Below are positions 46,127 to 56,504 of a stretch of 64,000 bases of DNA, piece by piece. A program made the position numbers and the translations under genes. A model generated the notes under the pieces. It did not search any database. It had not been told where the DNA came from and saw nothing but the letters and a program-made list of their open reading frames with translations. The DNA is from Adineta vaga (taxonomy: Eukaryota; Rotifera): the NCBI GenBank assembly GCA_021613535.1, contig CP075494.1:4712001-4776000 (forward strand), read 5' to 3'. The number at the start of each line of letters is the position of its first letter. The first letter of the stretch is position 1.

Positions 46127-47398
46127 TATTTGTGAGATTCGCCCGACGATTGTATCTAGGAAATTGATTGTTTGTGTTTAAGATGGAGGAATAATATGAG
46201 AAAAACAATCTATTAATATATGTTTTCCTATTTTTTTTCTCTTTCCTCTGTTCTCTCAGAAAATATTTTCTCGATCTATTTTTTCCTCTCTTTATCTTTC
46301 TACCTTGCTGATCTTTTTTCTATTGTATATGTAGTTTTTAAAATATGACCTAAAATATGGCAAATAAAGGTTTATGTAAAAAACAAGAACAATATATTCG
46401 ATGAACGATCGCTTATTTCTAAGCAAAGAATTTTCTATAGATAATAATCTTTCTAAAAGAAAAGGAACAGTTACATTTGTTTAACTACTCCGATGATTCG
46501 AGCCGACAGAGACCCGTAGTAGATTAATGCTCTGCTTCACGGATCCGTAACACATTTCAACCCGATTAACAAGAAAACAAGCAAACCACGTGTAAAGCAA
46601 GAAAATATCCTTTCTTCATCCTAACGAGCAACGATCTTTTAAATTCAAAATCGCAGACGTCTATCAACCAAAAATAGATAAAGATGTCGAATGGATGCTC
46701 ATATACCACGGCATTCATTCTGCACTTCTTCCTTGGTAAAATGTCACATATTTTAAGAATACCTACAGAAAATAATTTGGATAAAAACCACCGTTTATCG
46801 TTCTCGTCAGAACCGAGGTTCTAGGCAGCTTTTTAAGATGCGAATAGATTATCTGACTTTCACCACCACCACCACCACCACCACTGAACTGGTAATCATT
46901 TAAAAAAGTATTGGTATAAGAAATGATGTTGAAAATGTCAAATATAAGTTTCACGAAGCGTCCAAAAAGAAAGAATATCAACGGTTGTATAAAATAATAT
47001 TTTACTATTTCAGTTACGGTAGCTGTTATTGATATTGTCGAAGACAGAATCATGCTAATGTACTCGAAACACTGCTTAGATCAATATAACTTCTATAGTT
47101 GCAGTTTATATATAATAAAAGGAAAATAATATCACGAATTCCTTGAAAAAATTGAATTAATTATTTAGTGCATTAGACGTGAATAAATGTATCTTTTTGA
47201 TGGTATACAATAAACCAAGTGTAAAATAAAAAAATATCATTGTGACAGAGAGGCTCTCATCATAGTATATATATGTTTACAGTACATTTTATACAAGATA
47301 AAATGACATGTAGATCAGTAGAGGGTGAAGTGAGTCGAAATGGCGAATATTACTTGTCTATATAGGTAGATATTTTAATAGAAAATTCTTTACAAAAT
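46127..47398. other. Intergenic with CCA simple repeat
   Basis: No gene is supported. A (CCA)n microsatellite lies at about 46861-46884. The minus-strand frame over it (47053-46763) encodes a Gly run and looks accidental. About 46490-46560 has tRNA-like words but does not fold as a tRNA. Confidence 0.35.
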
Positions 47399-47760
47399 TC
47401 ATCAAATGCTTATATTTGTCAATAGAATTGTTTTACCTCGTCAGATTCAATCTACTGACAATAATATTTATTTATTATTCTTTGGTATATGGCATTTACT
47501 TACTTGTGGTTCAGGATTACCTCTATTAATGTTAATACTCTCATAATTAACTATTCGAAATATTCGTCATCGTTGAGTATTATCAATAACTATATACTCA
47601 AATAAAGAAAGAAATTCGAATTTACATAAAATCAAATTAAAAGTAAACTTCAATTAGCAAAAGAGAAGCTATTAAGTAATATTGTTGGAACAATATCGTC
47701 AATAGGACATAGTATAACATTTTTTATATTTACTTTAACAAGTAAAATGTTTCGATAGCA
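47399..47760 (+). pseudogene. Receptor (GPCR) relic
   Basis: Broken frames read FFGIWHLLTCGSGLPLLMLI then LTIRNIRHR, a TM5-loop-3 pattern of bdelloid receptors, and further on LLSNIVGTISSIGHSITFFI and TLTSKMFR, a TM7-tail pattern. Several stops lie between and TM6 is missing. Clearly degenerate. Confidence 0.6.
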
Positions 47761-48979
47761 ATTAATTGCTCGAGAACAAGAGTGTCTTGATGGCTTATAC
47801 TCTTAAGATTATCATCAACAAAATAAATTTAAAAAAAAACCTTAGTGAATTCTTTTTATTGAAGAATATTATTGTTTGTTTATGGCATATAACGAAGAAT
47901 ACTGAATTAATAGAGAACAACATTTATAAAAAAATAGAACGCAATTTGAAATAAAAGGAAGACATGAAGCAAAACAAATTCATTATGACATAAATAACCA
48001 AAATGCATAGAATGTGAACAAACAGGTTATACGGTTTTAGCTGCATTAATAATTAAATTTAATCAACCAAATAGTGTATTGAGATGGTATTGAACATCTG
48101 AAGAACAATCATAATTAAATGAAATTGTCTTTAATTTTAATCAATTAGACATTTGTTCGTGTAATATAGTATTTCATTCATGGATAATCTGTTTTGCCGC
48201 TGATTGAATTGAATCTGTAGTTTTGAAAAGAGCAATGATCACCGTTGTTGTTGGTGTGTCAAAAAATAACGCTCGTCCGAAGTGACTCGCTTGAACTTCG
48301 ACTGAAATATATTAATATCCACTGAGTTGGCCAAGTATTTTACTGAAAAACATCTTGAGGATGTGGGTGAGAGTGAGATTGACCAATAAATATACTACTC
48401 ACGTACCCTCACCCACACCCTATCAGAAAATTGTAAAAAAATAATGGCATTGTTCTTCTTATGCAGATATTTCACTTCAATTTATTTGGTGATAACTACG
48501 TCGTTACTTTCAAAGACGTTGAAATCAAGTGCAGACTTGTGAGGTAAACCCCACACGTGAGTATAAAGAAGAATAAAAAAACATTCGAACAATCTCAATG
48601 CATAAACTCACATTATAGAGCATTTTGGTGTTCTTTATACAATATTGAAAAAATATCGAATATATCCTCAAATATTGATGTAGTATTTCAGTCACCCACC
48701 ATAGTAATTTGCATTCAAATATTAGTTAAACGATGTAAAACATCGCATAACGAATATCCTATTTATTTATCTTTCCACCTCATATCAGTTTTCATTGAAA
48801 ACAAAAGGAACAGAAATCACATCGAGACGCTTTTTATTTTGGCATTTCTTCTGCTTTGTGGTTTTTTTCTCTGCTACTAAGACAGTCGCGTCGAAACGAA
48901 ACCCAAAGGTAATATATAATAGTCAATGAAAACAAATCAAAAACAATTTTGTCTTGAAACTTTTTCTTTGTAATAGAAA
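47761..48979. other. Intergenic with inverted GT/AC-rich motif
   Basis: No gene. At about 48354-48420 a GAGGATGTGGGTGAGAGTGA stretch is followed by CTCACGTACCCTCACCCACA, an imperfect inverted pair of the telomere-like motif. Just before the next ATG, TTTCTTTGTAATAG looks like an intron acceptor, so a 5'-UTR intron or trans-splice site is possible. Confidence 0.4.
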
Positions 48980-50884
48980 ATGTCGTGCAATTTATCCATC
49001 ATCAAAGAGCAGAACGAAAAGGAGAATGATAAGTCCATTGATACATACCAATATCATGTCGCCCCGCTGAATCATACAGTTTACTACATATCGTCAGCAT
49101 TTACCAATGTTCAAGAACTGCAAACTGAATATGGTGCGCGATATCAGCATGAAAAATGTGCATTGGCTGAATTGAATAAACGTTTTCGTATCTTTGTTGA
49201 TCGTGTTCAACAGTTGGAATCAGAAAATGCAAAATATATAGCACTTCTGACCGATTGTCGACCGAATATTCGTATTATCGGCACAGAATCCGAAGAATGT
49301 TATCTCGGAGTACAATCTGATCTCATGAAAATTAATAGTGAAAAAGTTAACTCTGATTTGGAATCCGAATTCTTTCAGCTGCAAATTGGAACATACAAAC
49401 AGTTGGTTGATTGGAAAGATGGACGGCGTTTCAAATTCGAACAAGAATTAAATCAATCATCATCCGTTCTCACTAATCTACGTACATCCTATGCAGATTT
49501 GCAGCGGCAAGTTGACAGTGTTTATGCAACATGGAAAAATACATTTCAACAGCATTTGGCTATAACAGTTGACTGGCGCGAATCCAAGAGACAAACATTT
49601 GCGTTGTTACTCAGTGTAGAAGCCTTGAAGAATCAAATGATATTTTACAAGAATTTGGTTTCGTACTTAGAACAGTGAGTGCATATCTTTTTCTATTCAG
49701 ATATATTCTTTTTTTGATTTAAACAGATTTGAATCATTCACAGTTGATTTCAAACAATTTTCGACGCTTGAATTTGACAAAATTGTCAAGAAAATACGTC
49801 TTGATTTTGAACAATTCTATAGAACAGTTGGTCTTAAATTAACCGAGTACTATCAAACGAAAATGGAACAACTGAAAACAGAAGTTAAGAAAATAGTGGA
49901 CTATCAACAAAGTGAGGTCGTAGTAACTCAAGGACAGACACTCAATGCGGAATATAAGCAAGTGCAGAAAATTTATTCCGACAAAAAAGAAGTGATAGTG
50001 AAGCTGGAGGCTACGTATTGTAAATCAAATTCATTGTTTTGATTCTTATTTAAAAACATGTTTCATATCTTAATTAGCTAAGTTAGAATCCGAATTACAA
50101 TCCATTCAAATTGAAAACCAACAGAAACTTGAATCACAGACAAAAGATCTACAGAGTTTACAGGAAAGTATCATGACTGTCGTCTATAATATCGACGAAG
50201 CGCAGCAACGGTTAGCATATTTCGCTAATGGTTACGAAATCAGATCAAAATGTTTTTTTTTATTTTTTAGAAAAATTGAGTTAGAAAGTGAAATTATTGT
50301 CTATTGTAATTTATTGGATGCCAGTCAAATACAGAATCAGCAAGTGATCGTCTCCTCTTGTCTGCCAATTGAAAGTACAACAACGAGAAAAACTGTCGTC
50401 AGAACCAATAATAAAGGATCGATTAGCATTCGTGAGTGTCCAATTGAAAATGTAGTGAAATAATACTAATTTTTTTTTGTAAAGAATGCCCTCCTGATGG
50501 TACATACATTAGCTTGATGAATCATTCCAAAAGTGAAAAATTCAATATTTCGAGATGGATCTTGAAACGACGTCTCGATTCAAAAAGAGAATTTCGATAT
50601 ACACTACCCGATCAAGTTTTACTTGAGCCAGGTCGTGAATTAAGAATCTATTCTAAGCAGGGTGTTTCTGCTAATAAAGTACCACCAATTGGTCATTGTA
50701 TTATTTCGTCATTACGTCAGGAATATATCAATAACAATCTCGATTCATGGGGTATGTCGTATTATTCTATTTATTGATTAACCCTTGCTGTTGCCTAGGT
50801 ATATGTAACACCGCCGAAACGCTATTGTTTAATGAAAATGGTGAAGAAAAAGCATTCTATTCACAAGCAATTGCACCCGACTAA
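48980..50884 (+). CDS. Intermediate filament protein with lamin-tail domain
   Basis: Six exons: 48980-49674, 49727-50019, 50078-50210, 50271-50431, 50485-50751, 50799-50884, all with GT-AG introns of 47-60 nt in matching phases, give 544 residues. The rod begins LAELNKRFRIFVDRVQQLESENAKY (coil 1A start) and ends, across the third intron, with KIELESEIIVYCNLLDAS, the counterpart of the conserved IF rod-end motif. A lamin-tail Ig-like domain follows (TYISLMNHS, ISRWILKRRLDS, LEPGRELRIYSK). There is no CaaX box (it ends AIAPD) and no clear nuclear signal, so it is probably a cytoplasmic filament protein of the protostome type that keeps a lamin tail. Reading through the third intron would add a Phe run, so splicing is strongly favoured. 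Confidence 0.85.
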
Positions 50885-52241
50885 CTACAACACAAAACTA
50901 CTATTGATGAAAACTGTACTTAGTTCTTGCATTAAAGTTTATTGCTTTCTAACGTTCTATTAGAGATTTTTCATCTAAGAGAAAACTAACATATGTATCG
51001 AAAGGTGTGGATGTTTGATAGCTGAAATATATACACCCTCACCTACCCAAAGAAATAAGATATGTGAAAGAAAAGAACGAAAAAAAACATGTTCATCATA
51101 GTTAGATGAATATTGATATATGAGCGATAATACGAAGTATAATTTATGCAAAATATGATGGTTTTATAGTGTTTCATTCATTGATAGATTATTCTATTTT
51201 TGTTGATATCATTTCAATGCAACATTCTGAAACATTTCGTAAGAAATCTCTTAATCAATGATACAAAAAAATTTGCTCTTTTTCTCTGGATCACTAGTTA
51301 TAACAAAGAAATTGAATTCGGAATTATCAAACATACAATGTATAGGTCATTCATTCATTTTTCTATGATTTAGAAAAGATTTAGAAAGAACAAAATCAAT
51401 TGCAACAATCTTAATCGAAGAAGATTATTGCCTTTGATAAGCTGATTCTTCTATATAGTTTTACAATTCACAAGAGATACGCAAATGAAATAACCGCAAA
51501 AGACCAAGTATTCATGTCTTACAAATACTTACTTTTGGCCGTTGAATATTTACATATAGATTAACTACTAGAGAACAAAAGTAACTAAATCGATACAATG
51601 TGTCAAATTTCAATAGCACTATGAGTACGCAATGACGAATAGTAAATATACAAGAATTTTTTTTTGCTTTATGGAATAATGGATCCTGAAGGTATTAAAC
51701 AAGAAGGTTTAGACGAAAGAAAGGTGGATTCACTATAGTTACAAGAGCATTTTCAATAGAAACAAGTATGCATAAACTAAATAAATTTTGTGAGATATTT
51801 TGAAAAAAAGTCTTAATAAGAATTGGGCTACTGAACAATAGAAATCTTTTATTTTCATGTATTTGTTCCAAATATTCTATCAACTAAAGAAATGGAAAAA
51901 AACAATTTGAAATTGATTCGTTTTTCGTATAGTTTATATGCATACAATTATATGGTTTTTTAATATTATTTTAAAGAATCCTGTCTTTTAAGACAAGACA
52001 ACTAAACATTTTTTCCCTGTCTCAGATGCGTAATTTCTTTTTCATTTAATAAACTGGATTGCGCCCAACAACGTACATATTCCATCAATTTACAAAAAAT
52101 AAAGAAAAAAGTTTCTCTCTCCTACGCGTTTGATCGATGTAAATATATATAAACGAAATATATAGTGTAAACAATATACATTAACACAGTCGATAGCAAC
52201 CAGCTTTCTCTTGAAATTCCAATCATCAGCATCTTATATTG
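50885..52241. other. Intergenic with TATA-like box
   Basis: A 1.36-kb AT-rich gap with no convincing gene. A TATATAAA word at 52146-52153 lies about 90 bp before the next ATG and may be its core promoter. A CACCCTCACCTACCC motif is at about 51024-51038. Confidence 0.35.
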
Positions 52242-52493
52242 ATGATATCGAAATTATGGTTTATCTTTTTTATTGCCTTAATAGCGACTATATCTATGGT
52301 AAGAATGGCCGACGATAGTAATGGAGATGTTATGAATACTGGCGAACAAAATTTTAGTCTGCGTGATCTGATAGAGCAGACCTTTGACAAGCGTGACAAA
52401 TGTCAATCTTCAAATTGTTGTAATCTTATTACTCGTGTTAAATCTGTCTGTAGCGGTCGTCGTTGGGGGTATTTCCAAATAGATGCTTCATAG
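52242..52493 (+). CDS. Putative amidated cysteine-rich peptide precursor
   Basis: A short frame of 83 residues. Residues 1-22 are a signal peptide. An acidic propeptide ends in KR at 50-51. After it come four Cys at 54, 59, 60 and 70 (pattern C-x4-CC-x9-C), then GRR at 72-74, a classic amidation and dibasic cleavage signal, and nine trailing residues. Signal peptide, KR, compact Cys core and GRR are the layout of a neuropeptide or peptide-hormone precursor that would yield one amidated 20-residue peptide with two disulfides. I do not recognise the peptide family. A TATA-like word about 90 bp upstream supports an independent gene. Confidence 0.6.
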   Translation: MISKLWFIFFIALIATISMVRMADDSNGDVMNTGEQNFSLRDLIEQTFDKRDKCQSSNCCNLITRVKSVCSGRRWGYFQIDAS

Positions 52494-53229
52494 TATCAAA
52501 CAATTTATAAGACTGACAGAATGAGAGAAGACTATAATTAAGAATAACTTTGCAGCAAGTTTTCAAACATTAAGTTATATTAATTATCAAAAGCTATTTC
52601 ATGTTGACCTAAAGAAATCGAATTAAATATCAAAGAAATCATTTGATAAGTACGGGTCGAAACCAAGCATAAAACCAGTTGCGAAATCCGTTGAAAGGAT
52701 TTACGCCAAGATTAGATATAGTGACTTTAATTGATTTTTATTGTTCATATAAATATATTGATTTGCTACCGCGATTGTTTATTGTTATAAGAATCTATCT
52801 CTTTGTATTCGCATCATTTCATCACGTAGGTAGATGTTCTATTTTTTCTTTCATTTGAGTATTTCATATCACAGATTGGTGAAGAATGGAAAGAATGTTT
52901 GATACGAGGAAAGAACTAAAGACGTGACGCTGCAAGATTCACTTTCATAATACAGTGATTATTGTGACCAATAGGCGGTTTTCCTTGATTACCTCTTAAA
53001 CAAGACTTGGATTCGAAAATTTAATTTGACTAAAATATCTTATTTAGTATACGGATGGAAGTTTTCAATATTAGAACTCTCGACAAAGAGACAAGACATG
53101 TGGCGCCATCATAGTGTATACAATCTGCTATTGATGCGATGAATCATCAACAGGAAAAGCGCACATACCAGAACCAGAAGTTTCAAAAACATCTTTCATA
53201 TTAAATATAAAAGAAAATAAGACCGAGAT
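52494..53229. other. Intergenic, no gene seen
   Basis: AT-rich gap before the F-box/LRR gene. No frame, RNA or repeat stands out. Confidence 0.35.
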
Positions 53230-54954
53230 ATGAAGTTTGAATTAATACCAAATGAAATTATACTCAATATATTTGAATATATTAATTCAATCGAACTTCT
53301 TCATATATTTCATAGTATCAACATTCGTTTCAATCAACTTCTTTATATTCATTTACAAACTCATTCACTTAATTTTCGTTCAATATCGAAAGAAAATTTT
53401 CATTCACTTTGTAAAAGAATTCTTCCGTTAATAACAAATGAAATCATTTCAATCGATTTATCCGACGAAGATAATACTCCTAATTTATCAATATTATTTT
53501 TTTCTTATGGTTTTCATTTTAATCATTTTATAAACTTACAATCACTTTCATTATATCATATTTATCCAATAAATTTAGTTAATAAAATTCTATTAGATTG
53601 TCCATATTTAATTTATCTTAAAATTAGTAAATGTAGTTTCGCAGATGATATAAACATATCTCAAATTTGTCTAAATAATATTTGGAATTTAATTCAACTT
53701 AAATATTGTTATTTGGATATACCATTTTCTATTGATATATCTTTTCCATTACCAGAAATAATTTCATTATCTATTGAAGATTTATCTATTGTCAATGATA
53801 CAATTAGTTTAAGTAAATTAAGTTCTTTATTTCACTATACACCTAATTTACGAAAACTTAATATAACAATTGACGATACATTAGATAATAATGAACCATT
53901 CTCATCAGTTAAGATTTTATTAACAACATTAAAAATATCTTATACAGGTGAATTTAATAATCTATTCAATTTTATCCGAAATTTATCGAATTTATCCGAA
54001 TTAATTATCGAAATCAATGATGTTTATATTGATGGATATCAATGGGAAGAAATGATTCGAAATTATTTATCAAACTTAAAACTATTTCATTTATTAATGT
54101 TTTGTAATATTAATTATGAGAAAAATTTAAAGAAAAAAATTGAACAATTATTTAAATCATTTCAAACAAAATTTTGGATTGATGAATATCAATGGTTTAT
54201 TCGATGTGATTATCATTTAGACAATGAAACAATACAACTTTATACACTTCCGTATGGTTTTCAATATTTTTATGATTGCCCTAGTAAATCATCGAAATCA
54301 ACATATCCATTCAAACAAAATTATCAATTATTTACTAATGTAAATTTTCTTATACTTGATTCTTATTTATTAGAATTTGTTTCTAATTATCCAATTCAAT
54401 TTTCAAATATTAAATATCTTAATTTATCATTTCCATTTAATCATAATCTTTGGTTAATAATACCGAAATTTCATCGATTAAAATCACTTAAAATAATAAC
54501 AATTCAACATCCTGATGAAAATGATCAATCATTTATTGACCTTCGTTTATTAATTAATAAAGTTATTAATCTATATTCATTAACAATTGATTATTTTATT
54601 ATATCAAAATTATCATTAGAATTAATTAAGAATAAATCTATTCATCGACTTAATTTAATGGTTAATGATGGACATTTTTATAATTCGGAATGTATTTTAT
54701 TAATTCGATTATTATTAAATGATCAATGTGAAATTTTATTAATTAATATTGAAAATAAATCAATTGTTATTGATTTAATTAAGAAAATGCCTAATCTTCG
54801 AGCATTAACATTTCAATGTCAAGATGATCAATGGATGGAATCTTTATCAATAGAAGATGAAACTCTTCGATGGTTAAAACATAACTTACCATTTCATTGT
54901 TTAGTGGAAAGAGATCAAAATGAAATGTCTAATATTCGTGTATGGATTCGTTAA
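53230..54954 (+). CDS. Large F-box/LRR-like protein
   Basis: An intronless frame of 574 residues. An N-terminal F-box (LIPNEIILNIFEYINSIELL) is followed by leucine-rich segments through the whole length (LPEIISLSIEDLSI, TPNLRKLNITID, LSNLSELIIEIND, MPNLRALTFQC). The second half has a WFIRCDYHLDN segment that recurs in bdelloid F-box paralogues as I know them. Coding sequence is extremely AT-rich (Asn/Ile/Leu/Phe-rich), more than its neighbours. Expected to be the substrate-recognition part of an SCF ubiquitin ligase. Confidence 0.75.
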   Translation: MKFELIPNEIILNIFEYINSIELLHIFHSINIRFNQLLYIHLQTHSLNFRSISKENFHSLCKRILPLITNEIISIDLSDEDNTPNLSILFFSYGFHFNHFINLQSLSLYHIYPINLVNKILLDCPYLIYLKISKCSFADDINISQICLNNIWNLIQLKYCYLDIPFSIDISFPLPEIISLSIEDLSIVNDTISLSKLSSLFHYTPNLRKLNITIDDTLDNNEPFSSVKILLTTLKISYTGEFNNLFNFIRNLSNLSELIIEINDVYIDGYQWEEMIRNYLSNLKLFHLLMFCNINYEKNLKKKIEQLFKSFQTKFWIDEYQWFIRCDYHLDNETIQLYTLPYGFQYFYDCPSKSSKSTYPFKQNYQLFTNVNFLILDSYLLEFVSNYPIQFSNIKYLNLSFPFNHNLWLIIPKFHRLKSLKIITIQHPDENDQSFIDLRLLINKVINLYSLTIDYFIISKLSLELIKNKSIHRLNLMVNDGHFYNSECILLIRLLLNDQCEILLINIENKSIVIDLIKKMPNLRALTFQCQDDQWMESLSIEDETLRWLKHNLPFHCLVERDQNEMSNIRVWIR

Positions 54955-54966
54955 ATTATTTTTATC

Positions 54967-55045
54967 ATGAGGGTGTGAATGTGAGGGTGTCATCTTATCA
55001 TCTACACACATCCAATCATCACCACTCACACCCACCCTCAAGATG
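54967..55045. repeat. Inverted pair of GAGGGTGTG/CACACCCTC motifs
   Basis: TGAGGGTGTGAATGTGAGGG is followed about 45 bp later by ACTCACACCCACCCTCA, so the RNA or DNA strand could form a hairpin. It lies between the F-box stop and the minus-strand hydrolase end and might act as a 3' hairpin, but it resembles similar motifs in unrelated gaps of the window. Confidence 0.5.
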
Positions 55046-55184
55046 AAGATAAGTGTTACACCTGTATTACATCATTAGATATACTTAAAAAATAATTAGA
55101 AACTATCGAAAGAAAAACAAAACGAGTTTCTGATGCATATTGAATTAGCAAATTTTAGTGTTGTATACATTTTTTTCGATCGCC

Positions 55185-56024
55185 TTAAACATTAAAAAAT
55201 GAAAGAAGTTGTTGTATATCATCAAACGCAAAGCATGGTTGTGGTTGAGTATGCATCGCTGAACTATCCAATGCACCGGAATAAATGCCAAATTTTCGTG
55301 CACCATTTGTATCAAATGCTGAACCAGCGACATGGAAAACTTTCGTTAAATCACCATGTACTGCATTTAATGCTTGAGCATATATTTCTGAACAAGGTTT
55401 GAAACAATTAACAGGATAATCCGATGATAAAAATAACGAAATATTAACTGATGATGGAAAAGCATGTAAAGCAGCTTTTAGTGTATTCGTATCACCATTC
55501 GAAAGCAATCCTATTTGATATCTTTTACTTAATTTTTCAAGAACATCTACAATACCATCATGTGGTCGTAGATTATGCCATGTAGATAACAGTTCATTAA
55601 AAGTTGAACTTTCTTCAGGTACTCTATCAGATAAATGAAATGATGCTAAAAGTTGTATTAATGATGAACGAATCACCCATTGAAAAGGTTGATGTGTCAC
55701 TAATGATGAAAATGATTTTCCAAAATAGGAGGCATATGCATCTAACCAATCGTTAGTAAATTTTTTGATTTCATTCGATGATAACGATGGTAGAAGTACA
55801 GCAATATTACGTTCTAATGATGATTCAGTAGACATTAACGCACCAAATAGATCAAATGTTATAATTTGTAATGTTGATACATTCAAAGAAGAACAAGATA
55901 TGGACGAAAAAATATTCTTCAACACAATATCAGATGTTTTGTAATTATTTGGTAAAGCTGAACTTCGAATAAATGCATTCAAAAAAAAGAGAAAAAGGTA
56001 AAAATACCCAGATACACGTCTCAT
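55185..56024 (-). CDS. Secreted haloacid dehalogenase-like hydrolase
   Basis: An intronless minus-strand frame of 279 residues. Residues 1-24 are a signal peptide. HAD motifs are in order: motif I TFDLFGAL with the nucleophile Asp (the usual GT is GA here), motif II LLSNGD, motif III Lys in NCFKPCSEIY, and motif IV HVAGSAFDTNGARKFG. The layout matches type II (S)-2-haloacid dehalogenases. An export signal is unusual for this normally cytosolic class. Reaction: probably hydrolytic dehalogenation or dephosphorylation; substrate unknown. Bacterial or fungal origin by transfer is possible. Confidence 0.8.
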   Translation of the reverse strand: MRRVSGYFYLFLFFLNAFIRSSALPNNYKTSDIVLKNIFSSISCSSLNVSTLQIITFDLFGALMSTESSLERNIAVLLPSLSSNEIKKFTNDWLDAYASYFGKSFSSLVTHQPFQWVIRSSLIQLLASFHLSDRVPEESSTFNELLSTWHNLRPHDGIVDVLEKLSKRYQIGLLSNGDTNTLKAALHAFPSSVNISLFLSSDYPVNCFKPCSEIYAQALNAVHGDLTKVFHVAGSAFDTNGARKFGIYSGALDSSAMHTQPQPCFAFDDIQQLLSFFNV

Positions 56025-56504
56025 GTTTTTTTTGTCCTTTGAGATATAAAATGAAATAGTAGACGATACTGTAGTATTGAAACAATAATGTTAAATCATT
56101 GAAGGGGATTTATAGTGGATTAAATCCTTGCTATTTTTTTTTTATCAAATCATCTCGATTTGATAATAGAAATGTGATTAATTTAAATTTAATGCATTAT
56201 TTTAAAACATTTTTACTTTGAATTTGTCCATATCGTACATAATTTGTACTATTCAAAAGAAAAGGAAAAACATTATTTTGTCTCACTTGATTAAACACAC
56301 TGTAAACAGTGTACATATATACATATCATTGAAATTATGCACAAAAAGAATGAAACAATACATAAATCCTTAAGATATATACGTGCATTTATTATCTCAT
56401 TATAGAAACATTCCGACAACGTCAAGGTGAAGCGTGACAATTTATAAATATCGATTGTATCTCCATTGCTTCATAATTACAATTAACGTTCTTCATAGTG
56501 GGCC
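56025..56504. promoter_or_regulatory. Divergent intergenic region
   Basis: A 480-bp gap between the hydrolase (minus) and the ART-NHL gene (plus) that must hold both promoters. A TGTAAACAGTGTACA-like dyad is at about 56302-56315. No gene seen. Confidence 0.3.

Noticed and set aside
46490-46560. tRNA-like segment with GGCTCGAATCA on the minus strand
   Set aside because: T-stem and anticodon stem do not pair; no intact cloverleaf.
46763-47053. Minus-strand frame with a Gly run
   Set aside because: The run is translated from a CCA microsatellite and the remainder has no domain or conserved composition.
48557-48880. 107-codon frame before the filament gene
   Set aside because: It begins at GTG, has no domain, and lies in the likely 5' region of the filament gene.
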